The notes under the pieces were generated by a model. The model had not been told where the DNA came from and did no database searches. It saw nothing but the letters and a program-made list of their open reading frames with translations. Made by a program: the position numbers and the translations under genes. Below are positions 1 through 6,960 of a stretch of DNA of 10,593 nucleotides, in pieces (position 1 is the first letter of the stretch; each line of letters begins with the position of its first letter). This DNA is from Acidocella sp. (GTDB lineage Bacteria; Pseudomonadota; Alphaproteobacteria; Acetobacterales; Acetobacteraceae): positions 1 through 10,593 of the forward strand of contig JAQNCU010000073.1 in the NCBI GenBank assembly GCA_029077775.1. The letters are read 5' to 3'.

Positions 1-273
1 GCCGCCCTGGGGCGCGCGGGTGACCTCGACCGTAACGAAGGTGCCTATGGAGAGGGTTTTGCCGCCAGCACTATCCGGCAGGAACCCGATGGGGCCGCCG
101 AGGTCGAGGAAACGCCCGGCGAGCGCGGGCAGGATGGCATCGACGCGCCCGGTATAGACATCGCCCACGCCATCGGGATGGCCGGGGTCGTGGATCCAGA
201 CTTCACGCAAGGTATCGCCATCGAGCAAGGCCGCGCGCTGGATGCCGGTTTTGCCCGAGAGCCGGATCGTCAC
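1..273 (-). CDS. Ribonuclease E/G family protein, N-terminal part (cut by left window edge)
   Basis: This is the first 91 codons of an RNase E/G-family endoribonuclease; the gene continues past position 1. These enzymes cut single-stranded RNA in rRNA maturation and mRNA decay. The visible part reads as the family's N-terminal S1-like region, with a GDVYTGRV stretch near residue 37 followed by a segment ending GPIGFLPDS. The catalytic DNase I-like domain and any zinc-link cysteines lie outside the window, so RNase E and RNase G cannot be told apart. The start is a GTG at 273 whose last two bases overlap the TGA stop of maf (GTGA), a typical coupling junction. A maf-then-RNase E/G order is common in alphaproteobacteria, which supports the call. 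No separate ribosome binding site is evident, so translation probably depends on maf. Confidence 0.85.
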   Translation of the reverse strand, partial: MTIRLSGKTGIQRAALLDGDTLREVWIHDPGHPDGVGDVYTGRVDAILPALAGRFLDLGGPIGFLPDSAGGKTLSIGTFVTVEVTRAPQGG

Positions 274-839
274 CGCCAGCCGAGCCCGCGCAGCAGGGTT
301 GTGGTCTCGTAAAGCGGCAGGCCGACCACGGCGGAGTATGAGCCTGAGACGAAGTCGATGAAGCTGGCGGCGCGGCCCTGGATGGCGTAGCCGCCCGCCT
401 TGCCTGACCACTCCCCGCAGGCGAGGTAGGCATCGATCGCGGACTCGTCGAGCCGGGCGAAGCCGACGACGGCGGCGGCGGTGCGGGTGGCGGTTTTGCC
501 CCCGGGCGCGCGGATGGCAATGGCGGTGTAGACCCGGTGGCGGCGGCCCGCCAGCAGGGTGAGGCATTGGCGGGCCTGGGCGGCGGTTTCTGTCTTGGGC
601 AAAATGCGGGTGCCAGCGGCGACCACGGTATCCGCCGCGAGGGCGAACCCGGGTGTGGCAGTGGGCAGCCCCCCAAGTTTTTCAACCGCCATGCGCAAGG
701 CGTAGGCGCGCGGCGATTCTGCCCGGCGGGGGGTCTCGTCGATGTCAGGGGTGAAAATCCGCTCCGGTTCGATGCCGATCTGGCGCAACAGATCAAGCCG
801 CCGGGGGCTGGCGGAGCAGAGGGTTATTTGAAGCGGAAT
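270..839 (-). CDS. maf: Maf-family nucleoside triphosphate pyrophosphatase (non-canonical start codon)
   Basis: Maf proteins hydrolyse non-canonical or modified (d)NTPs, or dTTP/UTP, to monophosphates in the cytoplasm. The family's N-terminal substrate motif SASPRR is present, followed by LDLLRQIGIEP, the catalytic-loop ADTVV, and the C-terminal GKAGGYAIQG and SYSAVVGLPLYET segments. The product would be about 185-189 residues, normal for the family. The only usual start codon in this part of the frame is a TTG at 788, but it lies downstream of SASPRR and would delete that motif. Reading upstream there is no in-frame ATG, GTG or TTG. Candidates are ATT at 839-837 (chosen here, 189 residues) and ATA at 827-825, which overlaps the infA TAA as ATAA. 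Which Maf substrate class it belongs to cannot be said. The gene overlaps infA upstream and the RNase E/G gene downstream. Confidence 0.85.
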   Translation of the reverse strand: MPLQITLCSASPRRLDLLRQIGIEPERIFTPDIDETPRRAESPRAYALRMAVEKLGGLPTATPGFALAADTVVAAGTRILPKTETAAQARQCLTLLAGRRHRVYTAIAIRAPGGKTATRTAAAVVGFARLDESAIDAYLACGEWSGKAGGYAIQGRAASFIDFVSGSYSAVVGLPLYETTTLLRGLGWR

Positions 840-1042
840 GTGATCCGACCCTTGGTGAGGTCGTAGGGGGTCATCTCGACATTGACGCGGTCGCCGGCCA
901 GGACGCGGATGCGGTTTTTGCGCATTTTGCCGCTGGTATGGGCGAGGATCACATGTTCATTATCCAGTTTGACCCGGAACATCGCGTTGGGGAGAAGTTC
1001 AGTGACCATGCCACTGAACTCGATCATATCTTCTTTGGACAA
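824..1042 (-). CDS. infA: Translation initiation factor IF-1
   Basis: IF-1 is a one-domain OB-fold protein that binds the 30S A site and works with IF-2 and IF-3 in initiation. The sequence is near canonical: KEDMIEF at the start, TELLPNAMFRVKL, AHTSGKMRKNRIRVLAGD, and the closing TPYDLTKGRITFRFK. I chose the TTG at 1042-1040 as the start. It gives exactly 72 residues beginning MSKEDMIEF, the usual family length, and GAGG at 1051-1048 sits five bases upstream. The GTG at 1048 would add two residues but overlaps that ribosome binding site. The gene follows hisD by 29 bases, and its TAA stop overlaps the proposed maf start. Identity is secure; the start is likely. Confidence 0.96.
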   Translation of the reverse strand: MSKEDMIEFSGMVTELLPNAMFRVKLDNEHVILAHTSGKMRKNRIRVLAGDRVNVEMTPYDLTKGRITFRFK

Positions 1043-1071
1043 ACACACCTCGGAATTTTGGAAACTCGCCG

Positions 1072-2397
1072 TCAGATGGGCCGAGTTTTTGGGCTGGTCA
1101 AGTTTTCATCATCGCGCTCCAGGCGGGCCGCGACGGATTGTGCGTGGGCGGTGAGGGATTCTGATTGCGCCAGGGTCACGGCGGCGGGGCCGATGGCGGC
1201 GAGCGCGTGGTTGTCGAGCGCGACCCAGGTGGTGCGCTTGAGGAAATCATAGACCGAAAGGCCAGAGGCAAAGCGCGCCGTGCCCATGGTGGGCAGTACG
1301 TGGTTGGGGCCAGCGACGTAATCGCCTATGGCCTCCGGCGTGTTGGCCCCCAGGAAAACCGCCCCGGCATGGCGGATTCTGGCGAATAGGGGGTGTGGGT
1401 CGGCCAGCATGAGCTGGAGGTGCTCAGGCGCGATGCGGTTGGCGAGGTCGGCGGCCTGGTCCCAGGTCTCAACCAGGATGATGGCGCCATGGCGCGCCCA
1501 GCTGGCGCCCGCGATCTCCCGCCGGGGTAGATGGGTGAGGGCGGATGATACGGCGGCGGCGACGGCATCGGCCAGGGCCGGGCTGTCGGTGATCAGGATG
1601 GCCTGGGCGTCCTCGTCATGTTCGGCCTGGGCGAGCACGTCGAGCGCCAGATGGTCGGGGTTTTGCGCGGCATCGGCGAGGATCAGCACCTCGGACGGCC
1701 CGGCGATGGAATCGATGCCGACCTGGCCGAACAGCTGGCGCTTGGCTTCCGCCACATAGGCGTTGCCAGGGCCCGTGATGCGGTCAACCGGGGCGATGGT
1801 TTCGGTCCCGTAGGCCAAGGCAGCGATGGCCTGGGCACCGCCGATGCGGTAGATCTCGCTAACCCCGGCATGAGCGGCGGCGGCGAGGACCAGCGGGTTG
1901 AGCACGCCATCGGGTGTGGGCACGCAGATGGCGATGCGCGGCACGCCCGCCACCCGCGCCGGGATGGCGTTCATGAGGACCGAGGACGGGTACGAGGCCT
2001 TGCCACCCGGGACATAGAGCCCGACGGCATCGAGCGGGCCCCAGCGCAGACCGAGCGTTGCCCCGGTATCGTCGGTGTATTGGAAATCAGCCGGGAGCTG
2101 CGCGCGATGAAAACGCTCGATCCGCGTGGCGGCGAGGGCGATTGCGGCGCTCTGTTCGGGCGAAATGGCGGCGATGGCGGCGGCGATTTCATCCGGCGTG
2201 ACGCGCATGGATTGCGGCGTGAGGCGGACGCGGTCGAACCGGTTTGTGTAGTCGAGGAGGGCGGCATCGCCGCCGCTGCGGATGGTGGCGATGATCGCGC
2301 GCACGATGTCACTGACCGCAGGCGCGGTGGCGGCGCGGGATAACAAGGCGGTGAACGCGGCCGCGAAGCCGGGCGCGGTGATGTTAAGGCGCTTCAT
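1072..2397 (-). CDS. hisD: Histidinol dehydrogenase
   Basis: HisD catalyses the last two steps of histidine synthesis, the NAD-dependent four-electron oxidation of L-histidinol to L-histidine, as a zinc-dependent cytosolic homodimer. The 441-residue product has all key residues at positions matching the E. coli enzyme: zinc ligands Q257, H260, D359 and H418, and the catalytic pair E325-H326 in APEHLQL. The ITGPGNAYVAEAKR and IDSIAGPSEVLILAD segments and the GDYVAGPNHVLPT signature are also clear. The start is the ATG at 2397, which overlaps the hisG TGA in an ATGA junction. A longer in-frame reading to 2430 would only run into hisG. Coupling to hisG pairs the first and last enzymes of the pathway. 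Nothing looks damaged. Confidence 0.98.
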   Translation of the reverse strand: MKRLNITAPGFAAAFTALLSRAATAPAVSDIVRAIIATIRSGGDAALLDYTNRFDRVRLTPQSMRVTPDEIAAAIAAISPEQSAAIALAATRIERFHRAQLPADFQYTDDTGATLGLRWGPLDAVGLYVPGGKASYPSSVLMNAIPARVAGVPRIAICVPTPDGVLNPLVLAAAAHAGVSEIYRIGGAQAIAALAYGTETIAPVDRITGPGNAYVAEAKRQLFGQVGIDSIAGPSEVLILADAAQNPDHLALDVLAQAEHDEDAQAILITDSPALADAVAAAVSSALTHLPRREIAGASWARHGAIILVETWDQAADLANRIAPEHLQLMLADPHPLFARIRHAGAVFLGANTPEAIGDYVAGPNHVLPTMGTARFASGLSVYDFLKRTTWVALDNHALAAIGPAAVTLAQSESLTAHAQSVAARLERDDENLTSPKTRPI

Positions 2398-3038
2398 GCG
2401 GCGAGCGCCTGTTTGAAGCGGTCGATCCATTGGGTGATTTCCTCCGGCCGGGTTTTCAGCGCGATGCGGTTGACGATGAGCCGCGAGGAGACATTGGCGA
2501 TGATATCGCTCTCGCGCAGCCCATTGGCTTTCAATGTGTTGCCGGTTTGCACGAGGTCAACGATGAGGCGTGAGAGGCCAAGCCCGGGGGCGAGTTCCAT
2601 GGAGCCGTTAAGGGCGACGATTTCGGCCTGGATGCCCTTTGCCGCGAAGTGTTTTTTGGCGAGGTTGGGGTATTTGCTGGCGACCCGGATGCGTGATTGG
2701 GCGGCGAGGTCGGTGGGCGTGTCATCAACCGGTTCGGCGACCGAGACACGGCAATGGCCGATATCGAGGTCGAGCGGGGTGTAGATTTCCGGGTAGTCGA
2801 ATTCCATCAGCACATCGCCGCCGCAGATGCCGATTTCAGCGGCGCCGAAGGCGACGAAGGTGGCGACATCGAAGGAGCGCACGCGGATGACATCGAGCCC
2901 GGGATGGTTGGTGGGAAAGCGCAGCCGCCGCGAGGATTCATCGGCGTAATCAGCGGCGGGCGTGATTCCGGCGGCGGCGAGCAGCGGCGCGCATTCATCG
3001 AGGATGCGGCCTTTGGGCAGAGCAAGGACAATCGACAT
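2394..3038 (-). CDS. hisG: ATP phosphoribosyltransferase, short form (HisG-S)
   Basis: HisG condenses ATP with PRPP to give N1-(5-phosphoribosyl)-ATP, the first and committed step of histidine synthesis. The 214-residue protein starts IVLALPKGRILDE, has the FGAAEIGICGGDVLME segment of the periplasmic-binding-like fold, and carries the PRPP-binding ELAPGLGLSRLIVDLVQTG near residues 147-165. It stops shortly after that, without the roughly 70-80 residue C-terminal ACT-like domain that binds histidine in long HisG. It is therefore the short form, which in characterised bacteria works as a hetero-octamer with HisZ, a class II histidyl-tRNA synthetase paralogue. No hisZ is visible here. The ATG at 3038 lies 12 bases after the dehydrogenase stop; no strong ribosome binding site is seen. 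It overlaps hisD by four bases. Confidence 0.96.
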   Translation of the reverse strand: MSIVLALPKGRILDECAPLLAAAGITPAADYADESSRRLRFPTNHPGLDVIRVRSFDVATFVAFGAAEIGICGGDVLMEFDYPEIYTPLDLDIGHCRVSVAEPVDDTPTDLAAQSRIRVASKYPNLAKKHFAAKGIQAEIVALNGSMELAPGLGLSRLIVDLVQTGNTLKANGLRESDIIANVSSRLIVNRIALKTRPEEITQWIDRFKQALAA

Positions 3039-3050
3039 GGCCGGGGCTTA

Positions 3051-3782
3051 CTAGCGCCCGCCTGCGACGTCTAGCAGCGCGCCGGTGGTATAGGCGGCGG
3101 CATCGTCCAGCAGCCAAATTATGGCGGCAGCGACCTCAACCGGGTGGCCCGCGCGGCCCATGGGGGTCGTGGCACCCAGGCGCGCGGCACGGTCTGGCTG
3201 GCCGCCCGAGGCGTGGATGTCGGTCTCGATGAGCCCGGGGCGGACGGCGTTGACGCGCACACCCTCGGGCGCCAGTTCTTTCGCCAGGCCGATGGTGAGG
3301 GTGTCGATGGCGCCTTTGGAGCCCGCGTAATCGACATATTCGCCGGGTGAGCCCAGGCGGGACGCGACGGAGGAGACCAGCACGATGGACCCGCCGCGCC
3401 CGCCACGCGTGGTGGAGAGGCGGCGTGCGGCCTCCCGCGCGGTGAGGTAGGCACCGAGGATGTTGATGTCGAACATAAGGCGCAGGCGCGCGATGGGCAT
3501 GTCCGCCAGGGCGGATTTCGGCCCGACGATACCGGCATTGGCGACCACGCCGTCTGGTGTGCCGAGACGGTCGAACATTGCAGCGGTGTCGGACTCAGAG
3601 GACACATCGCCCGGCAGCAGGATGGCGGTGCCGCCCGCCTCGCGCACAGCGGCGGCTGTGGCCTCAGCGGCTTCGTGGTTGGTGCTGTAGTTGATGCCGA
3701 CGCGCCAGGATTTTTGGCCGCAAAGAATGGCCGTGGCCCGCCCGATGCCGCGCGAGGCGCCGGTGATGAGGATGGTTTTCAT
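3051..3782 (-). CDS. Short-chain dehydrogenase/reductase (classical SDR), substrate unknown
   Basis: This 243-residue Rossmann-fold oxidoreductase belongs to the classical SDR family. Visible parts are the cofactor motif TGASRGIG (residues 8-15), D59 in the GDV turn, NAG (82-84), and the catalytic set N107, S138, Y152 and K156 (YAGSK). The RPGLIETDI stretch near 181-189 is the usual classical-SDR substrate-loop start. There is no acidic residue at the end of strand 2 (it reads GINYST), which tends to favour NADP(H) over NAD(H). The start is the ATG at 3782, directly before KTILITGAS; a longer frame to 3848 adds an unrelated arginine- and histidine-rich stretch. It lies between the acyltransferase (49 bases) and hisG (12 bases). 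Relatives are often labelled glucose 1-dehydrogenase or 3-oxoacyl-ACP reductase, but the sequence does not decide the substrate. Confidence 0.92.
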   Translation of the reverse strand: MKTILITGASRGIGRATAILCGQKSWRVGINYSTNHEAAEATAAAVREAGGTAILLPGDVSSESDTAAMFDRLGTPDGVVANAGIVGPKSALADMPIARLRLMFDINILGAYLTAREAARRLSTTRGGRGGSIVLVSSVASRLGSPGEYVDYAGSKGAIDTLTIGLAKELAPEGVRVNAVRPGLIETDIHASGGQPDRAARLGATTPMGRAGHPVEVAAAIIWLLDDAAAYTTGALLDVAGGR

Positions 3783-3831
3783 GGCCGCAAGGTAACGCAG
3801 CGCGGCGCGGCTGTCATGGTGGGGGCGGTGG

Positions 3832-4911
3832 TCAGGCGTTGGGGGCATTCAGGATGCTGACGTTTTTGGCGAGGCGCAGAAGGGGTTTTTCCAGCCAAAG
3901 ATGAGCCAGGATGCCGGTTGCGATGATCAGCGCCGATGTCAGCAGCGTGAATATTGTAAAGCCGAGCAGGGTTTGCGGCCACCAGGGCATTTTAAGGAGT
4001 TTGGTCATCAGCATGATCGGGTAGGCGTGGGTGAGGTAGAGGGCGTAGGAGGCATCGCCCAGCAAGATGAGTTTTGGCAGGCGCTGGAAATTTGCCGCGG
4101 AACGCTCCAGCGCGATGGTGCCCATGAGGATGAGCGCACAGGGGATACCCCAGACAATGCCGCGCCATGGTGTGGGCGGCTGCCCGGCGGGATGGGGTGA
4201 AAGTAACAGGAGAACAAAGCCGATGATCAGGCAGGCGGCGGCGAAGCCGGTATGCGTGGGCAGGCGGCTGGTGGTGACGAGCCAGCCGATCAGGATGCCG
4301 AAGACGAACTCCAACAACAGGATGTTGGTGTAGACCTGCAAGGCCGGTGCCGTGAACCGCGCCAGCAGGCCGATGATGACCAATGTGCAGAGCGATGTTA
4401 TAATCGCGGGGAACAGGCGGTGACGACCGGCGACGAGCAGGACAAGCGCGAAGAGCGCGTAGAAAAACATCTCGTAATTCAAAGTCCAGCCGACCCCGAG
4501 GATAGGCCACATATTCCACGAGGTATAAGGCAGGAACAGCAGGGAATAGATGGCGCCGTGCAGCGAGAGGCCGCGGATGGCGTAATGCGAGAAGGGAGCC
4601 ACGCACAGGGCGAATAGCGTGAAGATCCAGTACATCGGCACGACGCGGGTGATGCGGTTCCAGGCGAAACGCCGCAGGGGGAGCGGGCTGTACCAGTTGG
4701 TGGTCCAGATGATGAAGCCGCTGACGCAGAAAAACAGATCGACGCCGGCGCTGAGCAGAATGTGCAGAGGCAGGATGGCGCGGGTTTGGAATTCGACCTG
4801 GTTGAGAATGTGGTAAACCGCGACCGACATGGCCGCGAAGGCCCGGAGATATTGAATGGAAATGATTTTTGGCAGCGGCGTTTTGGTTCGCTGTGCTGCA
4901 GGTTTGGTCAT
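3832..4911 (-). CDS. Membrane acyltransferase, acyltransferase-3 family (OafA/ExoZ-like)
   Basis: This 359-residue polytopic inner-membrane protein has about ten hydrophobic segments and belongs to the acyltransferase-3 family, which moves acetyl or other acyl groups onto extracytoplasmic sugars such as O-antigen, exopolysaccharide or peptidoglycan. Family marks are the R-x10-H motif in the first membrane segment (R23 to H34), the VDLFFCVSGFIIW segment near 57-69, and RFAWNRITRVVPMYW near 81-95. The C-terminus ends in LWLEKPLLRL, as is common for the family. There is no SGNH esterase domain, so it is the single-domain type. I start it at the ATG at 4911, seven bases after the murA stop, with no good ribosome binding site; a longer reading would run back into murA. 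Its base composition seems somewhat lower in GC than its neighbours. The substrate is unknown; the murA neighbour hints at an envelope role only by position. Confidence 0.9.
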   Translation of the reverse strand: MTKPAAQRTKTPLPKIISIQYLRAFAAMSVAVYHILNQVEFQTRAILPLHILLSAGVDLFFCVSGFIIWTTNWYSPLPLRRFAWNRITRVVPMYWIFTLFALCVAPFSHYAIRGLSLHGAIYSLLFLPYTSWNMWPILGVGWTLNYEMFFYALFALVLLVAGRHRLFPAIITSLCTLVIIGLLARFTAPALQVYTNILLLEFVFGILIGWLVTTSRLPTHTGFAAACLIIGFVLLLLSPHPAGQPPTPWRGIVWGIPCALILMGTIALERSAANFQRLPKLILLGDASYALYLTHAYPIMLMTKLLKMPWWPQTLLGFTIFTLLTSALIIATGILAHLWLEKPLLRLAKNVSILNAPNA

Positions 4912-4918
4912 GATGAGG

Positions 4919-6175
4919 TTATAGTGCCGCGATACGCTCGATGTGGGCACCACAGCCGCGCAGCTTCGCCTCGACGGCTTCGTAGCCGCGGTCAAGGTGA
5001 TAAACGCGTGAGATGACGCTCTCCCCCGAGGCGGCGAGGGCGGCGAGGACCAGGGAGAATGAGGCGCGTAAATCTGTTGCCATGACCTGCGCGCCGGAGA
5101 GAGATTTCACGCCGCGAATGATGGCCGAGGCCCCGTGCGCGTTGATGCGGGCCCCCATGCGGTTGAGTTCCGGGACGTGCATGAAACGGTTCTCGAAGAT
5201 GGTTTCCGTCACCATCGAGGCACCCTCGGCGACGGCCATGAGCGCCATGAATTGCGCTTGCATGTCTGTGGGAAAGCCGGGGAAGGGTTCGGTGACGATA
5301 TCGACCCCGTGCAGGCCGTTGGCGCGTTCCACCCAGAGGCCATCGGGGCTGTCTGTGATGATCACCCCGGCCTCACGCAGGGATGACAGTACCGCGCCGA
5401 GATCGGCGGCGCGGGCGTTCTGGAGCAGGATTTTGCCGCCTGTGATGGCGGCGGCGCAGGCATAGGTGCCGGTCTCGATGCGGTCCGGTAATATGGCGTG
5501 GGTGGCGCCGTGGAGGGTTTTGACGCCTTGGATGGTCAGCGTGTCACTGCCCAGGCCCTGGATGTTGGCACCCATGGCGATGAGGCAGGTGGCGAGGTCG
5601 GTGATCTCAGGCTCGCGCGCGGCGTTCTTGAGCGTGGTGAGGCCATCCGCGAGGCTCGCGGCCATAAGCAGGTTTTCGGTGGCGCCGACCGAGACGAAGG
5701 GAAAGACGATGTTGGCCCCGTGCAGACCTGTGGGTGCGGTGGCATCGATATAGCCCGCTTCGAGCTTGATGGTGGCGCCCATGGCCTCCAGCCCTTTCAG
5801 GTGCAGATCGACCGGGCGGGTGCCGATGTTGCAGCCGCCGGGCAGGGAGACCCGGGCCTCATGCACGCGGGCGAGGAGCGGGCCGAGCACCAGGATGGAG
5901 GCACGCATCTTGGAGACGATATCATAAGGGGCGGTAGCGTTGGTGATACGCCCGCCGAGCGAGAGCGTGCGCCCCGAGGGTTCCACCGCGATGCCGTGCT
6001 GGGCCAGTAATTGGGCCATGGTGGCGAGGTCGGCGAGGGAAGCGACATTTGAGAGCACCAGGCGATCATCGGTCAGTAACCCGCAGGTCATGAGCGGCAG
6101 GGCGGCGTTTTTGGCACCTGAGATGGGTATGGTGCCGGCAAGCGGGATGCCGCCGGTGATACGAATGGACTCCAT
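4919..6175 (-). CDS. murA: UDP-N-acetylglucosamine 1-carboxyvinyltransferase
   Basis: MurA transfers enolpyruvate from PEP to UDP-GlcNAc, the first committed step of peptidoglycan synthesis, in the cytoplasm. The 418-residue length is standard. The key residues fall at or next to E. coli numbering: K22 and N23 in ISGAKNAALPL, the PEP-binding C115 in LPGGCNIGTRPVDLHLKG, D304 in GFPTDMQAQ, R370 in DLRASFSLV, and R396 in HLDRGYEAVEAKL. Because position 115 is Cys rather than Asp, the enzyme should be of the fosfomycin-sensitive type, an inference from the family. The ATG at 6175 is five bases after the dcd stop and has no obvious ribosome binding site of its own. The acyltransferase follows after seven bases. 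Confidence 0.98.
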   Translation of the reverse strand: MESIRITGGIPLAGTIPISGAKNAALPLMTCGLLTDDRLVLSNVASLADLATMAQLLAQHGIAVEPSGRTLSLGGRITNATAPYDIVSKMRASILVLGPLLARVHEARVSLPGGCNIGTRPVDLHLKGLEAMGATIKLEAGYIDATAPTGLHGANIVFPFVSVGATENLLMAASLADGLTTLKNAAREPEITDLATCLIAMGANIQGLGSDTLTIQGVKTLHGATHAILPDRIETGTYACAAAITGGKILLQNARAADLGAVLSSLREAGVIITDSPDGLWVERANGLHGVDIVTEPFPGFPTDMQAQFMALMAVAEGASMVTETIFENRFMHVPELNRMGARINAHGASAIIRGVKSLSGAQVMATDLRASFSLVLAALAASGESVISRVYHLDRGYEAVEAKLRGCGAHIERIAAL

Positions 6176-6180
6176 GGGGG

Positions 6181-6735
6181 TTACATGCGCGGCAGCGCGA
6201 CGCCGCGCTGGCCCATATATTTGCCGGATTTATCGGCGTAGGAGATTTCGCAATGGCTATCGCCTTTCAGGAACAGGAATTGGCAGATGCCTTCCCCGGC
6301 GTAGATTTTTGCGGGCAGGGGGGTGGTGTTGGAGATTTCGATGGTGACCTGCCCCTCCCATTCAGGCTCCAGCGGGGTGACGTTCACGATGATCCCGCAG
6401 CGCGCATAGGTGGATTTACCGAGGCAGATCACCAGGATATCGCGCGGGATGCGAAAATACTCGACCGTGTGGGTGAGCGCGAAGCTGTTTGGCGGGATGA
6501 TGCAGACCGGGCCTGTGCGGTCCACGAAGCTATTGGGGTTGAAGGCTTTGGGGTCGACGACGGCGGAATCCACATTGGTGAAGATTTTGAAATGTTCGGC
6601 GCAGCGCGCGTCGTACCCGTAAGATGAAAGCCCGTAGGAGATCACGCCGTCGCGCTTTTGCTCCTCGACGAACGGGTCGATCATCGCTTTTTCGACCGCC
6701 TGTTGGCGGATCCAATGATCGGGCATTACGGGCAT
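6181..6735 (-). CDS. dcd: dCTP deaminase
   Basis: Dcd deaminates dCTP to dUTP, feeding dUTPase and so dTMP synthesis. The 184-residue protein has the trimeric dUTPase-like fold. Signature stretches are MPDHWIRQQA at the start, LSSYGYDAR (36-44), GKSTYARCGI (106-115) with the counterparts of E. coli S111 and R115 at S108 and R112, and EPEWEGQVTIEISN (123-136) with the catalytic Glu at E133. The ATG at 6735 is used; a second ATG at 6726 would remove three residues and cannot be excluded. The start overlaps the end of the small upstream gene by 10 bases, suggesting coupled translation, and murA follows after five bases. I take it as the monofunctional deaminase. A bifunctional deaminase/dUTPase is less likely but cannot be ruled out without a structure-based alignment. 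Confidence 0.96.
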   Translation of the reverse strand: MPVMPDHWIRQQAVEKAMIDPFVEEQKRDGVISYGLSSYGYDARCAEHFKIFTNVDSAVVDPKAFNPNSFVDRTGPVCIIPPNSFALTHTVEYFRIPRDILVICLGKSTYARCGIIVNVTPLEPEWEGQVTIEISNTTPLPAKIYAGEGICQFLFLKGDSHCEISYADKSGKYMGQRGVALPRM

Positions 6736-6911
6736 TTTGGGGAGGACTCCGGTGTTTTGGCCGGTTTGGCAACGGCGCGCGCGGCTGCGCGGGCTTGCGC
6801 CTTGCGGCGGGCGAGGTTGGCGCGGAGCAGGGCGGCCTCTGCCGCGTGTTTGCGGGCCTGGCGGGCGGCGGCGGCCAATTCGGCCTTGGTGGGGGGTGCG
6901 GCGGCTGACAT
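6726..6911 (-). CDS. Small Ala/Arg-rich protein of unknown function
   Basis: This 61-residue protein is rich in Ala, Arg and Lys and is probably one long helix; the middle reads AALLRANLARRKAQARAAARA. It begins MSAAAPPTKAEL and ends ESSPKCP. I know no domain name for it, but short helical proteins with a similar LRANLxRRKAQ core are, as far as I recall, annotated as hypothetical proteins in alphaproteobacteria. The ATG at 6911 has an AAGG ribosome binding site four bases upstream (6918-6915), a better start signal than those of the genes behind it, and the frame runs 10 bases into dcd. It appears to be the first gene of the leftward train. Positive charge could mean RNA or DNA binding, but that is only inference. 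A chance ORF in GC-rich DNA is the alternative. Confidence 0.6.
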   Translation of the reverse strand: MSAAAPPTKAELAAAARQARKHAAEAALLRANLARRKAQARAAARAVAKPAKTPESSPKCP

Positions 6912-6954
6912 GGCACCTTCAAGCCGGGCCGGGCCCTTGCCGTCAAGGGTGCCA
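6909..6954 (-). promoter_or_regulatory. Leader inverted repeat overlapping the first ribosome binding site of the leftward train
   Basis: On the minus strand TGGCACC (6954-6948) is complementary to GGTGCCA (6917-6911). The second arm contains the GG of the AAGG ribosome binding site and the A of the ATG of the small Ala/Arg-rich gene. A second, competing hairpin is CCCTTG (6949-6944) with CAAGGG (6939-6934) around loop ACGG. Pairing is read directly; a role in controlling translation is inference. Confidence 0.4.
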
Positions 6955-6960
6955 GCGCTG

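Noticed and set aside
203..796. Minus-strand 197-residue frame overlapping maf in another frame
   Set aside because: Pro/Ser/Ala-rich shadow sequence without motifs; the maf frame carries all family motifs.
1618..2343. Long plus-strand open frame opposite hisD, and similar long frames opposite other genes
   Set aside because: GC-rich codon bias creates long antisense frames; the translations are low-complexity and lack family features, while the minus-strand proteins are complete and conserved.
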